A DNA stretch of 64,000 bases from Algoriphagus pacificus (GTDB lineage: Bacteria; Bacteroidota; Bacteroidia; Cytophagales; Cyclobacteriaceae). The notes below the pieces were generated by a model that saw nothing but the letters and a program-made list of their open reading frames with translations, searched no databases and had not been told where the DNA came from. Shown in pieces: positions 1-8,159 of the stretch (its first letter is position 1; each line of letters begins with the position of its first letter). The stretch lies in assembly GCF_017254845.1 (NCBI RefSeq), contig NZ_JAFKCU010000003.1, positions 124,001 through 188,000 of the forward strand, given 5' to 3'. The translations under genes were made by a program, and so were the position numbers.

Positions 1-150
1 TGTCCACTGCCAACTGTCCACTGATTACTGACCACTGCCAACTGATATTATTGAATAGCCTTCGACTTCGCTCAGGCTGAAAAAATGAGAGCTTCCTGTA
101 CCGGAACTGAGACTGCCAACTGACCACTGATTACTAGCAATCTCATTCTT
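1..150. repeat. degenerate intergenic repeats
   Basis: A 24-nt unit, actgccaactg(t/a)ccactgattact, occurs at 6-29 and 112-135 with one mismatch, and a shorter partial copy (accactgccaactga) lies at 31-45. Between them, at 59-80, is ccttcgacttcgctcaggct plus two bases, resembling the GAGCGNAGTCGAAG type of interspersed repeat that I recall from many Bacteroidota intergenic regions. No coding frame is evident. The array may continue to the left of the window. Confidence 0.6.
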
Positions 151-163
151 CCAAATTCCTTCC

Positions 164-171
164 TATCTTTG
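164..171 (+). promoter_or_regulatory. Bacteroidota -7 element before the FAD dehydrogenase
   Basis: TATCTTTG matches the Bacteroidota primary-sigma -7 consensus TAnnTTTG exactly. Transcription would start near 178, giving a leader of about 22 nt before the ATG at 200. I do not see a clear TTG -33 element at the right distance. Confidence 0.45.
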
Positions 172-199
172 CAGAATATTTAAGGATAAAAACCTTACT

Positions 200-1780
200 A
201 TGAAGAAAGAATTTACCCTCCAATTAAGCCCAGAGCAGGCATATGATCCCCTTGTTTTCCAGGAAACCGTACTAAAAAAGGCAGGTCTACCTTTGGATTC
301 AAAAGATGTAATTGCTAGGCAAGTCAAGAGATCAATTGATGCCAGAGGAAGGCAGGTGAGAGTAAATGTTCAGGCCGAACTTTTTATTAAAGAGCAAGCT
401 CCCTCACTTTTAAATAATTCACCCTCTTATTCCAATGTTTCCAATTCAGATCAAATCATTATTGTTGGAGCAGGACCAGCTGGCTTGTTCGCAGCTTTGA
501 GAGCAATTGAATTGGGAGTAAAACCAATTGTTTTGGAGCGCGGCAAAGATGTCAGAGCCAGGAGAAGGGATTTGGCTGCTATCACTAAGGATCATATTGT
601 CAATCCTGATTCTAATTACTGCTTTGGAGAAGGGGGAGCAGGTACTTACTCAGATGGTAAATTATATACCCGCTCCAAAAAGAGGGGAGATATCAGAAGA
701 ATCATGGAGATTCTGGTTGCTCATGGGGCAACTGAAGAAATTTTGGTAGATGCCCATCCTCATATTGGCACAAATAAACTCCCCAAACTGGTAGCAGAAT
801 TAAGGCAAAGCATTTTGGATGCAGGAGGTGAGATACATTTCGATTGCCGAGTTGATGATTTAGTAATTGAGGCCGATGAAATAAAGGGAGTAATAACCCA
901 ACATGGAGAGACTATTAAGGGACTGGGAGTGATTTTAGCGACGGGGCATTCCGCAAGAGATATTTTTCAGCTACTCCATCAAAAAAGGGTGTTGATTGAG
1001 GCAAAGCCATTTGCTTTGGGAGTCAGGATTGAGCATTCACAGAATTTGATTGATAGGATTCAATATCATTGTCAAGTTGACCGAGGACCTTATTTGCCTG
1101 CTTCAGCCTATTCTTTGGTTTCACAGACCGAATTTAAAGGCAAGCAGAGAGGTGTATTTAGTTTTTGCATGTGTCCGGGTGGATATATAGTTCCGGCGGC
1201 TACATCTCCTGGAGAACTTGTGGTCAATGGTATGAGCCCAAGTAGGAGGGATAGTAAATTTGCTAATTCTGGAATAGTAGTCTCCGTCGAACTGGAAGAC
1301 TTGCCTCAATATCAAAAGCATGGGCCTTTGGCAGCCATGTATTTTCAGGAGGAAATAGAAAAGAAAGCTTGGAAAGCTGGGGGAGAAACCCAAGTAGCTC
1401 CGGCTCAAAGGATGGTGGACTTTGTTGAAAATAGAGTAAGTACTTCCTTATTGGATACTTCGTATCAGCCCGGCCTACAAGCTGTGGAAATGCGGGATGT
1501 ATTACCTGATTTTATTTCAGCCCGACTGGCAATGGCTTTCAAGTCATTTGGCCAAAAGATGAAGGGCTATTATACCAATGAATCTCAATTAATAGGAGTA
1601 GAGAGCCGTACATCTTCTCCAGTAAGAATTCCTCGCGATAGAGAGAGTTTTGAGCATTTAGAGCTGAAAAGACTATATCCATGTGGGGAGGGGGCAGGAT
1701 ATGCTGGAGGAATTGTTTCAGCGGCTATGGATGGGGAAAGATGCGCTGAGAAATTGATTGCTGCCTACGTTAAAAGGTAA
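200..1780 (+). CDS. FAD-dependent dehydrogenase (COG2509-like)
   Basis: A 526-residue flavoprotein. Residues 1-65 form a small N-terminal domain; a dinucleotide-binding fold follows, with the FAD fingerprint GAGPAGLFAAL at about residues 91-101 and an acidic end of the second strand (VLERGKD). The stretch CFGEGGAGTYSDGKLYTR is typical of the uncharacterised FAD-dependent dehydrogenase family COG2509, and a C-terminal GEGAGYAGGI motif closes the FAD site. The substrate of this family is unknown. There is no signal peptide, so it should be cytosolic. It appears monocistronic, with its own -7 element and a 95-bp gap to the next gene. The family assignment is firm; the reaction is not known. Confidence 0.88.
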   Translation: MKKEFTLQLSPEQAYDPLVFQETVLKKAGLPLDSKDVIARQVKRSIDARGRQVRVNVQAELFIKEQAPSLLNNSPSYSNVSNSDQIIIVGAGPAGLFAALRAIELGVKPIVLERGKDVRARRRDLAAITKDHIVNPDSNYCFGEGGAGTYSDGKLYTRSKKRGDIRRIMEILVAHGATEEILVDAHPHIGTNKLPKLVAELRQSILDAGGEIHFDCRVDDLVIEADEIKGVITQHGETIKGLGVILATGHSARDIFQLLHQKRVLIEAKPFALGVRIEHSQNLIDRIQYHCQVDRGPYLPASAYSLVSQTEFKGKQRGVFSFCMCPGGYIVPAATSPGELVVNGMSPSRRDSKFANSGIVVSVELEDLPQYQKHGPLAAMYFQEEIEKKAWKAGGETQVAPAQRMVDFVENRVSTSLLDTSYQPGLQAVEMRDVLPDFISARLAMAFKSFGQKMKGYYTNESQLIGVESRTSSPVRIPRDRESFEHLELKRLYPCGEGAGYAGGIVSAAMDGERCAEKLIAAYVKR

Positions 1781-1875
1781 AGCAAAAGAAATCTCCACTA
1801 AATAATTTACTTCTAATGATCTGACAGTTTCTGACTTTCATACTTAAGACGTTCTTTTAATCTCTATTTTGCAGG

Positions 1876-3243
1876 ATGGAATACGCTATTGTAGATATTG
1901 AAACAACCGGAGGTGCTGCTTCTAATTGCGGTATCACGGAAATAGCGATTTTGATTCATGATGGGGAGCAGGTTATTGAAGAATATGAAACTTTAATCAA
2001 TCCCGAGCAATTCATCCCTAGCTACATTACTGGGCTTACTGGGATTGATAATTCCATAGTGCAAGAAGCTCCAACTTTTGATGAGATAGCTGAAAAACTT
2101 TGGGAATTACTTTATGGGAGAGTTTTTGTAGCCCATTCAGTAAATTTTGATTATGGTTTTGTAAGGGAATGCTTCAAGAGATCTGGAAAGGATTTTAGAG
2201 CGGATAAACTGTGCACCGTTCGATTATCCAGAAAAATCTTCCCTGGTTTGAGTTCCTATAGTTTGGGAAGGATTTGTGAGGTCAGAAGAATTCCTATTCA
2301 TGCTAGGCATAGAGCCATGGGGGACGCCAGAGCAACTGCCATTCTCTTTGATCAAATGATCAAAAGCAAACCTGAAATTATAACAGCTTCACTTAAAAAG
2401 AATACTGGCGAGGCCTTTTTACCACCCAATTTTTCAGTATCAAAATTCAGGAAGATTCCAGAAGCATGTGGGGTTTATTACATGTTGAATGACAAAGGAA
2501 AAGTCATCTATGTAGGAAAAGCAATCAACATCAAGGAGCGATTTAAAAATCATTTTTCTGGGAACTTACTGGCAAATATCAAACAGCAATTGAAGGCCGA
2601 GATTGTGGATTTGAGATGGGAGCTAACCGGAACTGAATTTTTGGCTTTGATACTTGAAGCTTTGGAAATCAAGCGTTTATGGCCTAAGTACAATGCTGCC
2701 CTGAAAATGCCTAAAACCATGTGGGGACTGTTTCATTACGAGGATAATTCCGGATATGGAAGATTTCAAATTGCGAAAGTTACTAAGCATCTTAAACCCT
2801 TGGAATCCTTTTTTTCCTCAGAAGAGGCAACATCATTTTTAAAGGAAGGGATTGCTAGTTTTGAACTTTGTCCTAGACTATGTGGCTTGAGAAAAGCTGG
2901 ATGTAAGCCTGGCGAAATCAACAGTTGTCAGGGTAGCTGTAATTCCGAATTAAGTCCGAAAGAGTATAATCAGAGGATAGAGGCTTTTATCAGTAGAATT
3001 AAAGAAACTCAAAAAGAAATACTTTTGACACTTCCAGGAAGAGTCTCAGGAGAAATAGCAGCTTGTGTTTTCGAAAGAGGAATCCTCAGCAAGTATGGCT
3101 TTTTGGAAGAAGCAGAAAGTGAAAAAGAGATTTTAGAAAAATTGGAGACCGTCCATTCTGTGCCAGAGACATTTTATATACTGAGACAGTTCATTCCTAC
3201 CTTCAGCCCCTCACAGATTCGGATATTGAGCTCAGTCTCGTGA
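1876..3243 (+). CDS. DnaQ-type exonuclease / GIY-YIG (UvrC-like) nuclease fusion
   Basis: This 455-residue protein joins two nuclease modules. The N-terminal half is a DEDD 3'-5' exonuclease like Pol III epsilon: D7 and E9 in VDIETTG, HSVNFDYGF, and HRAMGDARA near residue 150. The second half is a GIY-YIG domain (GVY at 199-201, IYVGK at 211-215) continuing into a UvrC-like EFLALILEALEIK helix. A cysteine cluster C332, C336, C343, C351, C355 follows, then a helix like that after the UvrC cysteines. Such DnaQ-Cho/UvrC fusions occur in Bacteroidota and Actinobacteria and are usually annotated as exonuclease or polymerase epsilon subunit. The likely role is DNA repair or processing. The 3' end overlaps the convergent GNAT gene by 12 bp. 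Confidence 0.88.
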   Translation: MEYAIVDIETTGGAASNCGITEIAILIHDGEQVIEEYETLINPEQFIPSYITGLTGIDNSIVQEAPTFDEIAEKLWELLYGRVFVAHSVNFDYGFVRECFKRSGKDFRADKLCTVRLSRKIFPGLSSYSLGRICEVRRIPIHARHRAMGDARATAILFDQMIKSKPEIITASLKKNTGEAFLPPNFSVSKFRKIPEACGVYYMLNDKGKVIYVGKAINIKERFKNHFSGNLLANIKQQLKAEIVDLRWELTGTEFLALILEALEIKRLWPKYNAALKMPKTMWGLFHYEDNSGYGRFQIAKVTKHLKPLESFFSSEEATSFLKEGIASFELCPRLCGLRKAGCKPGEINSCQGSCNSELSPKEYNQRIEAFISRIKETQKEILLTLPGRVSGEIAACVFERGILSKYGFLEEAESEKEILEKLETVHSVPETFYILRQFIPTFSPSQIRILSSVS

Positions 3244-3786
3244 TTTTATCTTTTGCCATTCATCAGGTAAAACACTGTAATAAATCGTATCTCTTCTCCT
3301 CCCATGAGTCATCAGGGTATGGCTTCTTAAGACGCCTTCCTCGAATGCCCCTAATTTAATCAAGGCATGTCTTGCAGAAAGGTTTAAAACATCGGTTTTG
3401 ATTTCAACTCGTTTTAATTTCAATACTTCAAAGCAATATTCCAGCATTGCCTTTTTCATTGCCTGATTGATTCCTGTTCCTTGAAATTCCTTTCCTAACC
3501 AAGTCCAACCTATTTCCAATCGCTCGTCTCTCGGAGAAAAACTTCCAAATGCAGTGGATCCAGCCAATTTACCAGTAGCTTTTTCAATGACCGTGAATTG
3601 ATAGCGTTGCCCATCCAAAGCAGGTAAAGCCCAATTTTTGAATCCCTCAGTGGTACTCAGGTCAAAGGTAAACCAAGTCCACATGGCAGGGTCTGTGCAT
3701 AATTGCTGAAGCAAAGGAAAGTCCTGCTCAATCATTGGTCTGAGCAGGACTTTTTCATTTTCAAGAATAAGATCAGGTGCTATCAT
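3232..3786 (-). CDS. GNAT-family N-acetyltransferase (RimJ/RimL-like)
   Basis: A 184-residue single GNAT domain of the RimJ/RimL branch: the start LILENEKVLLRPMIEQDFPLL is typical, and the acetyl-CoA-binding segment lies around LGKEFQGTGINQAM (about residues 97-110), followed by the family helix that ends in RHALIKLGAFEEG. The acceptor cannot be predicted; relatives acetylate protein N-termini or small amines. Its ATG lies immediately beside the stop codon of the upstream Tat aminotransferase, with no gap, so the two are almost certainly co-transcribed and translationally coupled. The tail overlaps the nuclease gene on the other strand. Confidence 0.85.
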   Translation of the reverse strand: MIAPDLILENEKVLLRPMIEQDFPLLQQLCTDPAMWTWFTFDLSTTEGFKNWALPALDGQRYQFTVIEKATGKLAGSTAFGSFSPRDERLEIGWTWLGKEFQGTGINQAMKKAMLEYCFEVLKLKRVEIKTDVLNLSARHALIKLGAFEEGVLRSHTLMTHGRRRDTIYYSVLPDEWQKIKSRD

Positions 3787-4911
3787 TTAGCCAAGTACTT
3801 CTTTGATTGCAGTATTGTAAAGGGCCACTTCCTCCAAAGTACCGGTAGAAATCCTACACCAATCATTTAATGGAGGGAATGGTCTACCAATAATAAAACC
3901 TTTATTTTCCATTTGCTTATTTAACTCCACGATATCTCTTCCTGAATGGAAAAAAACAAAATTAGCATGGGAATCGAGGTATGGCATTTTTAGACTGTCC
4001 AAAGTATCTGTAATCATTTTCTTTGCCTCTTTTGCCTTGCTGACAGAGAAATTATAAAAATCCTGATCCATCAAAGCTGCCTTTCCAGCTTCAATTGCCA
4101 TGATATTTGTATTGGCTACCACACGATCCTGAAGTTTGGCCGCTAATTCCGGTTTTGCGATTAAGTAGCCAAGTCTAATTCCAGCAAGACCATAAACCTT
4201 GGAGAAAGTCCTAGAAACAATCACATTCTTTCCTTGCTTAACCAAGTCAACCATGGAAGGGTAATTTGGTTCTGTGATATAATCATAGTATGCCTCATCG
4301 GAGAACACAATAGCTTTTTTGCTGACAGTTTCGCAAAAATCCTTCACTTTCTGAGCCGGTAAAAGTTTACCCGTTGGATTGTTGGGATTGCAGAGGAAGA
4401 CCAATTTAGTCTTAGAGGATACTCGCTTTTCAATTTCATCCAGATCAAAATCCAGATCCTTATTCAAAGGAACCCAATTGATTTCCGTACCCCAGAGTTC
4501 GGCATAAGTCATCATCGATAAGAAAGTTGGGGCACAGGTGATGATTTCACCACCACTGCCAAAAGTCAAACCTGAGATTTTCAGGCCTTCTGTAGATCCT
4601 GCTACTAAAACAATATGATCTTCGGGAACCCCTTCCTTTTCAGCGAGCATTTTTACCAAATCTCCATTATAGCTCCAGGGATACCTGCAACCCAAATCAA
4701 AATGAGAACTCATGGCTTTTCTTACAGTTTCAGAAGGTCCATAAGGATTTTCATTGGATCCTAGGCGGATGGGACCATCCAATGGTCTTGGATTGTATTT
4801 CTTTATTTCGGCCGCGGAGAGTGTTTGGGTCAATCCGAGCCCTCCAAACATAGCTAAACCACCACCCAAGGTTGCATTTTTCAGCCAAGATCGTCTTGTT
4901 ATTCCTGTCAT
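3787..4911 (-). CDS. Tat-exported histidinol-phosphate aminotransferase-like enzyme (copy 1)
   Basis: A 374-residue class I/II PLP aminotransferase of the HisC family. The N-terminus carries a twin-arginine signal: T-R-R-S-W-L-K at residues 5-11, then a glycine-rich hydrophobic stretch and a possible cleavage site near SAAE (32-35). The catalytic core is intact: SNENPYGPS (52-60), NPNNPTG (175-181), SDEAYYDY (204-211) and the PLP lysine K238 in SRTFSK. HisC normally works in the cytosol; here the signal predicts export of a folded, cofactor-loaded enzyme. The substrate is unknown. It is the first gene of a two-gene unit with the GNAT gene. A paralogue with the same layout lies at 17039-18202. 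Confidence 0.85.
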   Translation of the reverse strand: MTGITRRSWLKNATLGGGLAMFGGLGLTQTLSAAEIKKYNPRPLDGPIRLGSNENPYGPSETVRKAMSSHFDLGCRYPWSYNGDLVKMLAEKEGVPEDHIVLVAGSTEGLKISGLTFGSGGEIITCAPTFLSMMTYAELWGTEINWVPLNKDLDFDLDEIEKRVSSKTKLVFLCNPNNPTGKLLPAQKVKDFCETVSKKAIVFSDEAYYDYITEPNYPSMVDLVKQGKNVIVSRTFSKVYGLAGIRLGYLIAKPELAAKLQDRVVANTNIMAIEAGKAALMDQDFYNFSVSKAKEAKKMITDTLDSLKMPYLDSHANFVFFHSGRDIVELNKQMENKGFIIGRPFPPLNDWCRISTGTLEEVALYNTAIKEVLG

Positions 4912-5111
4912 TTTATATATGGTTTATTTGTTAATTAGTTAAATAGATCAAGGATACTTTGTGAAAATTTCATTTTCTGCATCACTTTATTAAAATTAGC
5001 TTTTTTGCTAAAAAAACCAAGAAAATAAAATATTCTCTCTTATATAAAGATATGAACAAAATAATTTTTTAAATTAATGGAAAGCACAATTTACCCTAAA
5101 CCCAAAAGATT

Positions 5112-5903
5112 ATGAAAAAGCTTGTATTATTCTTGGTTTTTGGGTTGCTGATGGCAGGTACAATTAGGGCCCAGCAAACTCAATATATGGTATTCGATTT
5201 TATCAAAGTTGAAAATGATCAAATCTTTGATTACATCGAGTTTAAAGATCTCATGGAGAAGGTTTATAGGCAGGCTTTGAATGATAAAAAAATCAAAGGC
5301 TGGGATTTTTGGTCCCTACAGTCAGGTGCTGATCAAAGCGCTTTTCAATACATCATGATTACTTATTTTGATGATCCTGTTGAGATGATGAATGGAATGG
5401 ATGAATCCGCCATGATTGAATATACAAAGATTGCTTACCCGCATTTGAATGATGCTCAGGTGGCAAATCTCTTTTCAAATGCACTGGCTATCCGAGATAC
5501 TCCTATGCGTCTATACATGAAGGAAATTGTTGGAACAAATGATGATTTTCAGATGAAACCAGGTGTCCTAGCTTCCTTTGACCTGATGAAAGCTTATGAA
5601 GGTAAGTTTGATGCCTATGAGAAGGCTGAAATGGAAGTATTTAAGCCTATCCATCAAAGTAGAATCGAACAAGGCCTGATGGGGCATTGGAGCTTTCTTA
5701 GAACAGCTCTTCCTTTAGGTTCCGAGGCAAAGTCAACTCACCTGACCATGAATATGTACAAAGATTACATGCAGTTTTTCAATGCTCAGGCATATGAGGA
5801 TATGAGCCAAACAGCGGAGCAGCAGAAAAAAGTAACAGAAGGCCTAAACTCAAGAGATCAGAAATGGGTGTATTTGGCCACTTTAGAAAATGTAGTGCGA
5901 TAG
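5112..5903 (+). CDS. exported protein with two similar ferredoxin-like halves, function unknown
   Basis: I do not recognise a named family. The 263-residue product starts with a signal peptide (MKKLVLFLVFGLLMAGTIRA, then QQ). The mature part is an internal duplication: residues 25-95 (YMVFDFIKVENDQIFDYIE ... KGWDFWSL) align with residues 151-225 (LASFDLMKAYEGKFDAYEK ... GHWSFLRT). Each half has a strand, a helix with Y/F and E positions, then W-x-F followed by another strand. That pattern suggests two dimeric alpha-beta-barrel (ferredoxin-like) units in one chain, which is inference. It is divergent from the Tat aminotransferase, 200 bp away. A hairpin terminator begins 22 bp after the stop. 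Confidence 0.75.
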   Translation: MKKLVLFLVFGLLMAGTIRAQQTQYMVFDFIKVENDQIFDYIEFKDLMEKVYRQALNDKKIKGWDFWSLQSGADQSAFQYIMITYFDDPVEMMNGMDESAMIEYTKIAYPHLNDAQVANLFSNALAIRDTPMRLYMKEIVGTNDDFQMKPGVLASFDLMKAYEGKFDAYEKAEMEVFKPIHQSRIEQGLMGHWSFLRTALPLGSEAKSTHLTMNMYKDYMQFFNAQAYEDMSQTAEQQKKVTEGLNSRDQKWVYLATLENVVR

Positions 5904-5914
5904 TCCGGTTTGAC

Positions 5915-7114
5915 TTACGCTGTGGGGGCTTCTTTCAGGAGCCTCTTTTTTTTGCCAAAAAATTTGAATAGAAATACTCCGAACATTGGACCAATTACCA
6001 ATAAGCCAAGCATTTGATTGACCGCAAACCATTCCAATAGATACTGGGCAAATTGAATACTGACAATGCTGATAGCAAATCCTAGGCTATTCACCAAGGT
6101 CAAGGCAGTGCCTTTGAATTCTGCAGGAACGGATTGGGATACCAGAGTTGAAAACTGAGGAGAATCAGCAGAGATTAAAATACCCCAAATCAGTAATATA
6201 ATCGGCCACAAACATGCTGGTATGTTAGGGAGTATAAATGCTATCAAACAGCATATACCTGAACCAATTAATGCGAATAAAGCTACTTTTTGACTGCCCA
6301 GTTTGGATGAAAGCTGTCCTCCAATTGCGCATGAAACCCCTCCAACTGCAATTATTGAAAAGGAAAGTAAAGAGATTTCATTTTTACTGAATGCATCTTT
6401 TGCCAAATAGGAAATCAGCAAAGGGACAAAAGCCCAAAAGGTATATAATTCCCACATATGCCCGAAGTATCCGGAAGCAGCACTTTTGAGGGATCGTATT
6501 TTACTCAACTCCGGAAGCAATTTCAGATTGAATTTGGGGTTTGGTTTTCGGAAAGGTCCGCTAGGCACAAAGAAACCCACGATAGATCCTCCGATAATCG
6601 CTAGAGCGGAAGTGATCCAAAAGATAATTTTCCAGGAAAATTGAAGATCCAAACCTTGAATAAGATGAGGAAATGCAGTTCCCAACACCAAAGCCCCAAC
6701 CAGAAAGCCCAAAGCTGCCCCTAATCCTTTTTCAAAGTAGTCCGCAGCGATTTTCATCCCAACAGGATAAATCCCTGCCAAAAAGAATCCAACCAAAAAC
6801 CTGCAAATCAGAATGAATGATAATTGTAAGGGCAAAAGAATCACCAAAACATTAGCAGATGCAGCTAGGATTGCACTGAAGAAGAAAACATCTCCTGGTG
6901 GAAAGCGATCTGGGATGGAGAAGAAAGCATAGAAAAAAGTACCGGAAATAAATCCAAACTGGACTGCTGAGGTGATTCCAGCGATTAAATCCGGGTTCCC
7001 CAACAATGCTCCGATTTCTGAAGAGACTGCATTGCCTGCAAACCATAAAGAAGTGCCCAGAAATTGAGCAATGACGATCAAAATCAAGGCACTTCTACTG
7101 GAAATTACTTTCAT
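5915..7114 (-). CDS. MFS transporter
   Basis: A 399-residue polytopic membrane protein with about 12 hydrophobic segments and a basic cytosolic C-terminus (FGKKKRLL). The start SRSALILIVIAQFLGTSLWFAGNAV and the loop after helix 2 fit a major facilitator of the CynX/NarK-like or sugar-phosphate-like branches; I cannot choose a substrate. Its ATG overlaps the stop of the upstream aldo/keto reductase by 4 bp (ATGA-type junction), so it is the last gene of a four-gene minus-strand operon. Its final codons contain the terminator used by the convergent neighbour. Confidence 0.85.
   Translation of the reverse strand: MKVISSRSALILIVIAQFLGTSLWFAGNAVSSEIGALLGNPDLIAGITSAVQFGFISGTFFYAFFSIPDRFPPGDVFFFSAILAASANVLVILLPLQLSFILICRFLVGFFLAGIYPVGMKIAADYFEKGLGAALGFLVGALVLGTAFPHLIQGLDLQFSWKIIFWITSALAIIGGSIVGFFVPSGPFRKPNPKFNLKLLPELSKIRSLKSAASGYFGHMWELYTFWAFVPLLISYLAKDAFSKNEISLLSFSIIAVGGVSCAIGGQLSSKLGSQKVALFALIGSGICCLIAFILPNIPACLWPIILLIWGILISADSPQFSTLVSQSVPAEFKGTALTLVNSLGFAISIVSIQFAQYLLEWFAVNQMLGLLVIGPMFGVFLFKFFGKKKRLLKEAPTA
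5925..5953 (+). terminator. terminator embedded in the tail of the convergent MFS gene
   Basis: GGGGCTTC (5925-5932), a 5-nt loop and GGAGCCTC (5938-5945) form an 8-bp stem with two G-U pairs, followed by eight T at 5946-5953. It would end transcription of the 5112-5903 gene, and it lies inside the last codons of the gene on the opposite strand. Confidence 0.7.
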
Positions 7115-8133
7115 TTAGCTCCAATAATGGATTTTATCTGAGTTATTTCGGCTGGCCCAAACTCTGTGTTTTTAATGGCAGCCACATTATCATCCAACTG
7201 CTCTGGTTTTGAGACACCGACTAGAACCGAAGTGATTCTAGGATCTTTCAATAACCAAGCAATGGCCATCTGAGCCAAGCTTTGATCTCTGGTTTTGGCT
7301 ATATCATTCAGCTTGCGGATCATCTCAATTTTATCTTCAGAGATCTGTTCCGCTTTTAGATATCTTCCATCTTTGGCAGCTCGAGAATCCTCAGGAATGC
7401 CCTTTAGGTATTTATCAGTGAGCATCCCTTGTTCCAAAGGTGAAAAGGCAATGCTTCCCACACCTTTTTCTCCAATAGCATCCAATAAGCCATTTTCTAC
7501 CCATCGATCAAGCATGCTATAGCGAGGTTGGTGAATGAGAAGGGGAGTGCCCATGCTTTTGAGGATATCATATGCTTTGACAGTATCTTCTGCACTGTAT
7601 TGGGAAATCCCTACATACAATGCTTTTCCTTGTCTTACAATTTGATCCAAAGCTCCCATGGTTTCTTCCAGTGGAGTTTCGGGATCTGGTCTATGATGGT
7701 AGAAAATATCAACATATTCCAGTCCCATACGCTTGAGACTTTGGTCTAAGCTGGCGATCAAATATTTTTTAGAACCGAAGTTACCATAAGGCCCAGGCCA
7801 CATATCCCAACCTGCTTTGCTGGAGATCAGTAATTCATCCCTGTAGCTTTTAAAATCCTTTTCAAAGATTCTTCCGAAGTTTTCTTCCGCTGAACCGTAT
7901 GGAGGACCATAGTTATTGGCTAAATCAAAATGGGTGATTCCTAGATCAAATGCTCTTCTAAGAATTTTTCTTCCCAGCGTAAAGTCGGCATTGTGCCCAA
8001 AGTTATGCCAGAGCCCCAAACTGATTTCGGGTAATTTCAATCCACTGTTTCCACATTTTCTGAATTTCATGCTGTCATAGCGCTCAGCAGCAGCATGATA
8101 GGGCAATAATGGATTGTGGTCGTTGATTTTCAT
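7111..8133 (-). CDS. gpr: aldo/keto reductase, L-glyceraldehyde 3-phosphate reductase family
   Basis: A 340-residue NADPH-dependent aldo/keto reductase very close to the E. coli YghZ (Gpr) branch. Diagnostic stretches are SLGLWHNFGHNADF, the active-site FDLANNYGPPYGSAEENFG (Asp and Tyr), ISSKAGWDMWPGPYG (Lys) and VDIFYHHRPD (His). Gpr reduces L-glyceraldehyde 3-phosphate and methylglyoxal, so detoxification of reactive aldehydes is a reasonable guess; the native substrate is not shown here. The translated frame begins 21 residues upstream of MKFRKCGNSG, so the start could be either the ATG at 8133 or this internal Met. It overlaps the MFS gene by 4 bp and follows the YfcC-type gene by 26 bp. 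Confidence 0.9.
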   Translation of the reverse strand: MKINDHNPLLPYHAAAERYDSMKFRKCGNSGLKLPEISLGLWHNFGHNADFTLGRKILRRAFDLGITHFDLANNYGPPYGSAEENFGRIFEKDFKSYRDELLISSKAGWDMWPGPYGNFGSKKYLIASLDQSLKRMGLEYVDIFYHHRPDPETPLEETMGALDQIVRQGKALYVGISQYSAEDTVKAYDILKSMGTPLLIHQPRYSMLDRWVENGLLDAIGEKGVGSIAFSPLEQGMLTDKYLKGIPEDSRAAKDGRYLKAEQISEDKIEMIRKLNDIAKTRDQSLAQMAIAWLLKDPRITSVLVGVSKPEQLDDNVAAIKNTEFGPAEITQIKSIIGAK

Positions 8134-8159
8134 GGGTAATAATCAGGTTTAATAAGGGT

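Noticed and set aside
1-150. possible CRISPR array at the left edge
   Set aside because: Repeats are irregular, not separated by equal-length spacers, and no cas genes are seen.
1867-1875. TATTTTG just before the DnaQ/GIY-YIG fusion as promoter
   Set aside because: One base short of consensus and too close to the ATG.
4997-5013. TTAGC-N6-GCTAA hairpin between the divergent genes near 5 kb
   Set aside because: Short, AT-only-rich stem with a long A/T loop; not convincing as terminator or operator.
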